From Opitutaceae bacterium UBA3033 (lineage in GTDB: Bacteria; Verrucomicrobiota; Verrucomicrobiia; Opitutales; Opitutaceae): a stretch of 6,333 nt of DNA. The translations under genes were made by a program, and so were the position numbers. Below, piece by piece: positions 1-5,251 of this stretch. Positions within the stretch are counted from its first letter, which is position 1. Each line of letters starts with the position of its first letter. The stretch lies in NCBI GenBank assembly GCA_002367815.1, contig DFDG01000111.1, positions 1 through 6,333 on the forward strand, given 5' to 3'. Below the pieces are notes generated by a model, which saw only the letters and a program-made list of their open reading frames with translations, was not told the DNA's origin and did no database searches.

Positions 1-1
1 G

Positions 2-811
2 CTGTTGCGGCTGTTGCGGCTGTTTCCTCGGCTCGAGGCTGCACGTGAGATTGCCGGTGCGATCGAAGAAAATCTTACGCCAAAGAACCTGACGGCGGAA
101 CTGGAATATTTTCGCGCGCAGGGCCGGGCGTCATTTGAGCGGCCCTATGGCTGGGCTTGGTTGCTGGCGCTGGCGGCGGAGCTACGGCTGGGACGAGATG
201 CGTCGTCGCGGCGGTGGGCGCGCGCGGTGCGACCACTGGAAGAATTTATTGCAGAGAGTTTTTGCGGCTGGCTGCCGCGTCAGCGCTTGCCGGTGCGCTC
301 AGGTGTGCACAGCAACACGGCCTTCGCGCTCACGCTCGCGCTCGATTACGCCCGGACGACGCGGCAACGGCGGCTGGCGCAAATGATCGAGCAGAGGAGC
401 CGCGACTATTTTGGGGCGGATGCGGGAGCGCCGACGGCTTGGGAGCCGGGTGGCGAAGACTTTCTGTCGCCCGCGCTGGCGGAGTCGGATCTGATGCGGC
501 GGGTGCTGCCGCGGTCTGAGTTTGTGACCTGGTGGCGGAAATTCATGCCGGAATTACCGGCGAATCTGGCGAACCCAGTCGATCCGGGCGACCGGAGTGA
601 TCCGAAGTTCGTGCATCTCGACGGGCTTGCGCTGAGTCGCGCGTGGGCGCTTGAGGGGATTGCGGCCGCATTACCGAAGCGCGCGCTCGAAAGGGCTGAA
701 CTGTTGGCGGCGGCGGAGCGCCATGCGACGACCGGGCTCGCGCACGTGGCGAGCGGAGACTATCTGGGCGAACACTGGCTCGCGTCGTTTGCGGTCTACT
801 TTTTGTCCTGA
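2..811 (+). CDS. DUF2891 family protein, 5'-partial
   Basis: This is the 3' part of a DUF2891 gene; the function of the family is unknown to me. The frame is open to the left edge, and the TTG at position 5 is only the first possible start codon, not the true start. Family members are usually somewhat over 300 residues and have conserved sequence before the 'RLLRLFP' found here at the extreme left, so some tens of N-terminal residues are missing. Conserved segments, counted from that TTG, are HSNTAFAL (102-109), WEPGGEDFLSPAL (146-158) with DLMRRVL (162-168), HLDGLALSRAW (204-214) and GEHWLASFAVYFLS at the C-terminus. No signal peptide or membrane segment is visible in this part. The repeated Trp/His/Asp/Glu-rich motifs suggest an enzyme or sugar-binding fold of helical-barrel type, but that is inference. 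Its last 16 bases overlap the end of the small gene on the other strand. Confidence 0.87.
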   Translation: MLRLLRLFPRLEAAREIAGAIEENLTPKNLTAELEYFRAQGRASFERPYGWAWLLALAAELRLGRDASSRRWARAVRPLEEFIAESFCGWLPRQRLPVRSGVHSNTAFALTLALDYARTTRQRRLAQMIEQRSRDYFGADAGAPTAWEPGGEDFLSPALAESDLMRRVLPRSEFVTWWRKFMPELPANLANPVDPGDRSDPKFVHLDGLALSRAWALEGIAAALPKRALERAELLAAAERHATTGLAHVASGDYLGEHWLASFAVYFLS

Positions 812-957
812 GCCTTGGCGTGGTTCGCCGTGAGATCGCGGGTCATTTTGAGGATCTCATAGCCGGCCTTGATGCGGACGTAGAAGACCAGAAACCCATA
901 CCACGCGATCGAGGCGAGAATGAGGACTGCCCAAAAAAGGATGGAGGGGTCTTTCAT
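796..957 (-). CDS. Small single-pass membrane protein beside a sodium:solute symporter
   Basis: A 53-residue open frame starts at ATG 957 and ends with TAG at 796-798. The protein begins MKDPSILFWAVLILASIAWY. Residues about 6-28 form one strongly hydrophobic helix, followed by a basic, hydrophilic tail (VRIKAGYEILKMTRDL, then NHAKAQDKK). This matches an inner-membrane protein with a short N-terminus and a charged C-terminal tail, probably cytoplasmic. The start lies 3 bp after the TGA that ends the residual tail of the upstream symporter gene, so the two were probably translated as a coupled pair. No Shine-Dalgarno sequence precedes the ATG, which fits coupling. Other symporters of this superfamily have small membrane partners (YhdT with PanF, and DUF4212 proteins), so a subunit role is plausible but unproven. 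I do not recognise this family by name. The gene is intact although its neighbour is broken. Its 3' end overlaps the convergent DUF2891 gene by 16 bp. Confidence 0.72.
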   Translation of the reverse strand: MKDPSILFWAVLILASIAWYGFLVFYVRIKAGYEILKMTRDLTANHAKAQDKK

Positions 958-960
958 GGG

Positions 961-1688
961 TCAGGATTGGATGGCGTGACGGGGTGAAGACAGCGAGCCG
1001 AAGATCATGCCGAGGGCGGCCAGACCTGCCCAAGCTGCTTGCGCAGGGAAGAGATCAGATCGAAACCGCCGACGTTGATCAGCACGAGAATCGAGGTGAC
1101 GACGATGCCGACACCCATGACGAGAAATTGCAGGTAGTCCGTCACCAGCACCGAAAGCATACCGCCAAGCGCGGTGTAAATAAGCACCAGACCGAGCAGT
1201 GCGGTCATCACCCATTCCAACCACGACGGCGGCATGCCGGTGCACCAGACGAGAAACTCACCGCCGAGACGCAGGAATATGCCCATGTTGAGCAACCCGC
1301 TGAGCACGACGAAAAGCCCGGTCAGCCAACGCACCCGACGATTGAAACGTTTTTCAAACAACTCGGGAATCGTCATCACCCCGGCCGTGCGCAGTGGCTC
1401 GATGATAAAGCCCGTGCGGCCAACCATATAAAACGCGATTGCCATCAGCACCCCGATACTGGAACCGGCGAGACCTTTTTCAAAACCGAGTTGGGCGGTA
1501 TACATGATGGTTACGAGTCCCATCTCGGTGGCGGCAAGGGAGGCGATGCCCAGATTTACATTCATCTCGCGACCGGCCACGGCGAAATCCTCCACCCCGC
1601 GCACATAATGTCGCATGGCCAATCCGGCGACCATGCAACCGGCCAAGTATACGATAATGATGATCCAATCGATCAGGATAAGCGTCAT
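961..1688 (-). pseudogene. Sodium:solute symporter (SSS family), internally deleted and frameshifted
   Basis: From ATG 1688 the frame encodes 227 residues and stops at TGA 1005-1007; SSS proteins usually have about 500 residues or more. Six hydrophobic helices are visible, near residues 5-24, 44-65, 73-95, 118-140, 155-176 and 186-205. Family signatures include the EDFAVAGRE segment (33-41), the EKRFNRRVRWL loop (112-122) and YTALGGMLSVLVTDYLQF (171-188). The sequence is SSS-like up to about residue 220 (GGFDLISSLRKQLG), then breaks off. A second minus frame over the same bases continues AGLAALGMIFGSLSSPRHAI and stops at 961-963, which looks like the end of a last membrane helix plus a short tail. 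The simplest reading is loss of about half the gene with a frame change, with the junction near 1020-1045. Helices beyond the sixth, including the one that helps build the conserved sodium site, are missing, so transport activity is unlikely. A TTG at 1721 is an alternative start; ATG 1688 fits the family N-terminus better. An assembly error is possible. Confidence 0.8.
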
Positions 1689-1836
1689 GATCAAGCGAAA
1701 GTTGAGGTGGGGCACAGGCAAGCTGGCGCCTTGGCCCGTGAAACGGAAGTTGAATAATTTGGGTGAGAGGAAATTGATTTCAGTTGCAACTTGTGAGCTA
1801 ATTCAGGACCGCTTTGGTTAAGTCTGCATAATTTCC
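1689..1836. promoter_or_regulatory. Divergent intergenic region between symporter and PhyH genes
   Basis: This 148-bp AT-richer spacer must hold the promoters of both divergent genes. Toward the PhyH gene the only hexamer close to a -10 box is CATAAT at 1827-1832, preceded by TG. It ends 4 bp before the ATG and has no good -35 partner. No Shine-Dalgarno sequence lies before either start. No operator-like palindrome was recognised, and no exact promoter can be assigned with confidence. Confidence 0.3.
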
Positions 1837-2529
1837 ATGAAAACGAACACTACGCTCGATCCGGCTGCTTGCTTTGAACGCGATGGATTTTTCATCATGC
1901 CCGATCTGATCACGGCGCCGGAATGTGATCAGTTAAAGGGCGAAGCCCGCAAGGTGCTGGATGAACATGCCAAACCGGGCGCGTCGGTGCATTTGCACAT
2001 GGCCCACGTGAGTAAGCTTTTCCGTGCGCTCGCGGAGGATCAGCGGATGGTCAATTTGCTGCGTCCACTCATGCCCGATGGTATTATGTTTTTGAGCGAC
2101 AAGATTGTCTACAAAGCACCCGACAAGACTTTTCCCACGCCGTGGCATGTGGACTTTTATTACTGGCGCGACACCCGGCCAAAACTTTCGGTGTGGATTC
2201 CCCTCGACGATGCGACGGCGAAAAACGGCACCCTCACCGTGGTGCCGGGCAGTCACAAGCGCGACTGGCGCATGGTCAAAATGGGGCTACCCAGCGGTGA
2301 TTTCCAATACGAGATCAGCGACAGCAATTGGCAGGAGGGCGATGTGGTGACCTGTGCCATCAAGCGCGGCACCGCGATTGTGTTTTCCGACCGGCTGGTG
2401 CACGGCTCCACGCCCAACACGGCGGCGAAGGATCGCTACGCCATCATCGGCACGTATCAGGCTCCTGGGGAGGATGAGGAATTTGATCTCAATTTCCCTG
2501 CGCGTAAGGTGATCTGGCCGACCGGGTGA
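1837..2529 (+). CDS. Phytanoyl-CoA dioxygenase (PhyH) family Fe(II)/2-oxoglutarate oxygenase
   Basis: A 230-residue soluble enzyme of the PhyH family, whose members hydroxylate an organic substrate using Fe(II), 2-oxoglutarate and oxygen. The iron triad is visible: H104 and D106 in PWHVDFYYW, and H189 in DRLVHGSTPN. R200 in KDRYAIIGTYQ is the expected binder of the 2-oxoglutarate carboxylate. Other family hallmarks are FERDGFFIMPDLI at 13-25, and WIPLDDATAKNGTL (120-133) leading into VVPGSHK (135-141). The core is complete though on the short side for the family, and no signal peptide is present, so it should act in the cytoplasm. The substrate cannot be told from sequence: bacterial members act on many small molecules, and phytanoyl-CoA itself is unlikely. 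It probably shares a transcript with the ceramidase-like gene, which starts 67 bp downstream on the same strand. ATG 1837 is chosen because the family N-terminal motif follows directly. No Shine-Dalgarno sequence is present. Confidence 0.9.
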   Translation: MKTNTTLDPAACFERDGFFIMPDLITAPECDQLKGEARKVLDEHAKPGASVHLHMAHVSKLFRALAEDQRMVNLLRPLMPDGIMFLSDKIVYKAPDKTFPTPWHVDFYYWRDTRPKLSVWIPLDDATAKNGTLTVVPGSHKRDWRMVKMGLPSGDFQYEISDSNWQEGDVVTCAIKRGTAIVFSDRLVHGSTPNTAAKDRYAIIGTYQAPGEDEEFDLNFPARKVIWPTG

Positions 2530-2596
2530 GGATGGTTGATTATTCGGGGAACCGCGACTCGCCAGACGTTGCTCAAACGCTAGGCTGTCCGATGAT

Positions 2597-3970
2597 ATGA
2601 ATGCTACGACTCCGACTACCTGTCCATATCTTGTCGGCGTGGCCGAGGTGGATGTGACTCCGGCGATCGGCACCAAGTTGGCCGGGTTTGCGGCGCGCAC
2701 GGGAGATGCCACTGGGGTTTATCTGCCGCTGCGTTCAATTGTCACTGCGATTACGGATCGTGCGACTGATCAGACGGTGATCATCGTGGTGGTTGAGTGG
2801 TTGGGTTTCTACGACAACACCGATCATGTGCGTGCGTTGATTAATGCCGCGACGGGAGTGCCGACCGATGACATTTTACTCAGTGGCACCCATACGCATT
2901 GCGGCCCCCCCATGCGGAAACACGTGGACGCGGATTGTCGCACGGGCATCGATGCGCCATTTTTGCAGGCTTCGTTTGCGAAAATTGCCGCGACCGCCCA
3001 GCGTGCGATGGCTGGCCGGACGCCGATGGCGATGGCGAGCACGACCGGCTGGTGCGGACTGGGTCATTCCCGGCGCAAACCCGATGGCCAGGGTGGGGTG
3101 ACATGGAATCCAACCTTGGAAGCGCCGCATGATCATACCGTGCCGATGATGCGGTTCACCGATGAGGCGGGAAAGCTGCGGCACATTATCTTTGGCTACG
3201 CGGCGCACACTTCCACGGCGGGACAAATTTTGGAATTCGGTGGAGACTATGCCGGCTTTGCCATGGTGGAGATTGACCAGGCATTGGGCTGCACCTCCGC
3301 CTTTTTGCAGGGCTGTGCCGGAGATCAAAAGACCTATGTGCCCAAGGTGGGACACGAGGGATTTCCCCGCTACACCATCGACGAAGTGCACGCGATGGGG
3401 CGTCAATTGGCGGAAGCGGTGCAGCATGAACTCGCGCATGGGCTTTGGCAGAATGTGGCCGGGACTTTGTCCACGCAAAGACGGCGGATTGATTTGCAAC
3501 TCACGGTTTTGTCGCGGGAGGAATACGCTGCAGAACTCGAGTCACCGAACGAGTTTTTTGCCCGCTGGGCCCGTGAACATGTGGCCATGCTGGATCGAGG
3601 CCAACAACCCGATACGGCCATGGCGTTTGAAATACAGACGGTTCGTTTTGGGGAGTCGCTCGTGCTCTTGGCGATGTCGGGGGAAATGAGTGCGGAATAT
3701 GGCTTGCGCGCGGTGAAGGAGTTGGGCGCCCAATTTGGGCAAGTGTGGCCGATGGGTTATACGAATGAGATCGTCGGTTATGTGCCAAGTGAGCGCCAAT
3801 TGCCGGAAGGAGGCTACGAGGTGTTGTTCAATCTGCAATACATCGGAAAACCAGGCCCCTACGAATCCGGCACCGAGGAGAAAATCTTTACGGCGATGAG
3901 GGAAATGGTGAACGGCGTTACAATCGAACCACGAAATAAACCACGAATGAACACTGATACACACGGATAA
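2597..3970 (+). CDS. Neutral/alkaline ceramidase-like zinc amidohydrolase
   Basis: A 457-residue protein of the neutral/alkaline non-lysosomal ceramidase family, zinc enzymes that cleave the amide bond of ceramide in characterised members. It opens with VGVAEVDVTPAIG (13-25), the usual family N-terminus. Predicted zinc-site residues by motif are H99 in SGTHTHCGP (96-104), H204 in FGYAAHTST (199-207), E363 in AMSGEMSAEY (359-368) and Y395 in GYTNEIVGYVPSE (387-399). FLQGCAGDQ (236-244) is also typical. Characterised ceramidases are exported and have a C-terminal beta-sandwich domain. This protein has neither a signal peptide nor that domain, so it is probably cytoplasmic, and a substrate other than ceramide is quite possible. 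It likely forms an operon with the PhyH gene. The last 14 or so residues (IEPRNKPRMNTDTHG) are encoded by an interspersed repeat, so the ancestral stop was probably a little upstream. No Shine-Dalgarno sequence is seen at ATG 2597. Confidence 0.86.
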   Translation: MNATTPTTCPYLVGVAEVDVTPAIGTKLAGFAARTGDATGVYLPLRSIVTAITDRATDQTVIIVVVEWLGFYDNTDHVRALINAATGVPTDDILLSGTHTHCGPPMRKHVDADCRTGIDAPFLQASFAKIAATAQRAMAGRTPMAMASTTGWCGLGHSRRKPDGQGGVTWNPTLEAPHDHTVPMMRFTDEAGKLRHIIFGYAAHTSTAGQILEFGGDYAGFAMVEIDQALGCTSAFLQGCAGDQKTYVPKVGHEGFPRYTIDEVHAMGRQLAEAVQHELAHGLWQNVAGTLSTQRRRIDLQLTVLSREEYAAELESPNEFFARWAREHVAMLDRGQQPDTAMAFEIQTVRFGESLVLLAMSGEMSAEYGLRAVKELGAQFGQVWPMGYTNEIVGYVPSERQLPEGGYEVLFNLQYIGKPGPYESGTEEKIFTAMREMVNGVTIEPRNKPRMNTDTHG

Positions 3971-4050
3971 TGAATCAGATCGATTCCAGTAAAATGCGCA
4001 TTCATGTCGGTATGTCATACAGACCCGAATCTGCGGACATCTGTGGTTTC
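3926..4050. repeat. Interspersed inverted-repeat element of the 'accacgaatgaacac' type
   Basis: The left arm has GAACCACGAAAT (3926-3937) followed directly by AAACCACGAATG (3938-3949) and ACACTGATACACACGG. The right arm, reversed, reads AAACCACAGATGTCCGCAGAT (arm ends 4038-4049: CATCTGTGGTTT). The arms are thus imperfect inverted copies around a core of roughly 70 bp. The core holds the perfect palindrome GTATG-T-CATAC (4010-4020) and the pair GAATC/GATTC (3972-3986). I know similar 'accacgaatgaacacgaat' intergenic repeats from several bacterial phyla; their mechanism of spread is not known to me. The left arm supplies the end of the ceramidase-like gene, and the right arm ends 14 bp before the DUF1697 start. 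Confidence 0.6.
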
Positions 4051-4063
4051 AACTGAATTGATC

Positions 4064-4426
4064 ATGCCCCGTTGCGTCGCATTTCTGCGCAGTATCAACG
4101 TGGGTTCCCGTCGTCTGGCGATGACGGAGTTGAAGCAGTATTTCGAGGCCTTGGGTTTGGCCAACGTCGAGACCTTTATCGCGAGTGGGAATGTGATCTT
4201 CGAGACCAAGACTTCGGATACGGGCATGCTGGAACAACGTATCGAGAAGCATCTGGCGAATATCACTTGGTCAGAACAACAGCGTCGGGTGAATCTTAAG
4301 GTCGGGACGGGCGGCTCGCCCGACCCTGCCGGGTTTCAGGCGCTTCGGGTTGGCTTGAATGCAGGAGCCTTGCTTGCCGGCGATGCAGAATATTGTCCGC
4401 CGACGGTCGCTGTGCTCGAAACGTAG
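4064..4426 (+). pseudogene. DUF1697 family protein, C-terminal half lost
   Basis: The first 65 or so residues are a clear DUF1697 N-terminus: MPRCVAFLRSINVGSRRLAM (1-20), MTELKQYFEALGL (20-32), NVETFIASGNVIFET (34-48) and LEQRIEKHL (56-64). DUF1697 proteins usually have about 175-180 residues; their function is unknown to me. Here the frame continues for only 55 more residues of unrelated, low-complexity sequence and stops at 4424-4426, giving 120 residues. The missing half is not seen in the other forward frames downstream. The replacement sequence contains a hairpin (4300-4306 with 4319-4325) and repeat-like palindromes, so the gene was probably truncated by insertion or rearrangement near 4260. 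ATG 4064 is the right start because family homology begins there. An in-frame ATG at 4004 would add 20 residues read from the repeat. No Shine-Dalgarno sequence is present. A shortened functional protein cannot be fully excluded. Confidence 0.72.
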
Positions 4427-4466
4427 TCTACGTCAGATCTATGACTGCCTACGCGAGCAAGCTCGC
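4361..4466. repeat. Cluster of REP-like palindromic sequences
   Basis: Three short elements sit close together. GCAGGAGCCTTGCTTGCCGG (4361-4380, continuing CGATGC) resembles the 'GGAGC...TTGC...GCGAT' form of REP sequences. ACGTAG-T-CTACGT (4421-4433) is a perfect 13-bp palindrome covering the DUF1697 stop codon. GCGAGC-AA-GCTCGC (4453-4466) is a perfect inverted repeat; with its flanks it resembles the first element in reverse orientation. A head-to-head REP pair between two convergent genes fits a REP doublet and could help end or stabilise both transcripts. No T-run follows any stem, so these are not typical intrinsic terminators. Confidence 0.45.
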
Positions 4467-4487
4467 AGCCAACGTCGTTCGACTGAC

Positions 4488-5141
4488 TTAGTCGCTGAGT
4501 TCTTGCTCAAGGGCGTGCCAAAGGGCATCGAAGTCGGGGAAGACCCGATCGGCCTTGGCGTCGTTGAGTTGTTCGGCGTCGTGCGTGCCGGTGGTGACGC
4601 ACCAGCAGGCAAAGCCACCGTTGTGCGCGGATTCGATATCGAAGGTGGAATCGCCGATGAGCAAGGTGGTGGCAGGTTCAGCCTTGAGTTCGCCCAGCAC
4701 GTGCGCAGAGAACTCAGCCCGGGGTTTGACCCAGGGCGTGTCTCCGGCGCCGTAGATTCCGGTCAGATAATCGGCGATGCCCAGATGCGGGCAGATGATG
4801 CGGGAAACATCACCGTCCTTGTTGGTGAATGCGGCGAGGGTGAGACCGCGTTGATGCAGGTTGTGCAGCAGATCATGGGCACCGGGCATGAGTTTCACGT
4901 CCTCGAGGAGGATTATTCTCGTGTAAGCGACATGAATTTCCAGGGCAGCCTCCACCAAGTCGGCGGGGAGAAAACGGGCCATGGCATTGCTGGCCCCGCC
5001 ACCGACGACGCTGCGCACCTGCTCCATGGTGGGTGCGGGATAACCGAACTTTGGCAGGGTGTATTGGTAGGCCCGTAGAATGGTGGTGAACGCATCGAGC
5101 AGGGTGCCGTCGAGATCGAAAAGAATAGTGCGGTAGGCCAT
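4488..5141 (-). CDS. HAD-superfamily hydrolase, phosphoglycolate phosphatase-like
   Basis: A complete 217-residue HAD phosphatase with an alpha-helical cap (subfamily I type). Motif I is FDLDGTLLD with nucleophile D9 and acid/base D11. The helical cap spans about residues 15-85. Motif II is T106-N107 in AFTNKDGD, motif III is K139 in WVKPRAEF, and motif IV is IGDSTFDIESA with D164 and D168 for magnesium. The protein is soluble and cytoplasmic. Phosphoglycolate phosphatase (Gph) is the closest familiar group, but HAD enzymes of this group also remove phosphate from other small sugar phosphates and nucleotides, so the substrate is open. ATG 5141 is chosen because motif I follows at the usual distance; no Shine-Dalgarno sequence is seen. 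Its stop codon lies inside a 5-bp inverted repeat (CGACT/AGTCG, 4480-4494). It converges on the DUF1697 remnant with a 61-bp gap and is divergent from the permease gene. Confidence 0.9.
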   Translation of the reverse strand: MAYRTILFDLDGTLLDAFTTILRAYQYTLPKFGYPAPTMEQVRSVVGGGASNAMARFLPADLVEAALEIHVAYTRIILLEDVKLMPGAHDLLHNLHQRGLTLAAFTNKDGDVSRIICPHLGIADYLTGIYGAGDTPWVKPRAEFSAHVLGELKAEPATTLLIGDSTFDIESAHNGGFACWCVTTGTHDAEQLNDAKADRVFPDFDALWHALEQELSD

Positions 5142-5251
5142 GCGAAAAACCGTCAGTGCGCGGTTTACGGGGCAACGTGGCGAGCTTCGTTTTTCCGGAT
5201 GACTGAATTTTGTGGTTTTGCTTTGGGGTGGGGACGCTACAACGGTGCGAG
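5142..5251. promoter_or_regulatory. Divergent intergenic region between HAD and STAS-MlaE genes
   Basis: These 110 bp separate two divergent starts and should carry both promoters. The stretch 5185-5225 is T/G-rich. TACAAC at 5238-5243 is a weak -10 candidate for the permease, with TTTTGC (5216-5221) at 16-bp spacing as a poor -35 box. No operator, riboswitch or Shine-Dalgarno sequence was recognised. Confidence 0.25.

Noticed and set aside
984..1757. Plus-strand open frame of 257 codons over the symporter gene
   Set aside because: It is rich in His, Asp, Gln and Lys, as expected when the reverse strand of a hydrophobic membrane protein is read. It matches no family, and the minus strand shows clear SSS motifs.
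2876..3499. Minus-strand open frame of 207 codons inside the ceramidase-like gene
   Set aside because: The plus strand encodes conserved zinc-site motifs throughout, and this frame has no recognisable domain.
3970..4053. Tiny plus-strand frame of 27 codons starting on the ceramidase stop codon (ATGA overlap)
   Set aside because: It lies wholly inside the repeat element and shows no protein features.
4004..4063. Upstream in-frame ATG giving a 20-residue extension of the DUF1697 protein
   Set aside because: These codons read through the right arm of the inverted-repeat element, and DUF1697 similarity begins exactly at ATG 4064.
4300..4325. GC-rich hairpin (GGTCGGG/CCCGACC) as an intrinsic terminator
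   Set aside because: No run of T follows it, and it lies inside the DUF1697 remnant frame. It is more likely part of the repeat mosaic.
3926..4470. Repeats as a possible CRISPR array
   Set aside because: The units are inverted and imperfect, with no regular spacing and no cas genes in the window.
4359..5078. Plus-strand open frame of 239 codons opposite the HAD gene
   Set aside because: The minus strand carries all four HAD motifs over this stretch, while this frame shows no family features and begins in the repeat region. It is an antisense shadow.
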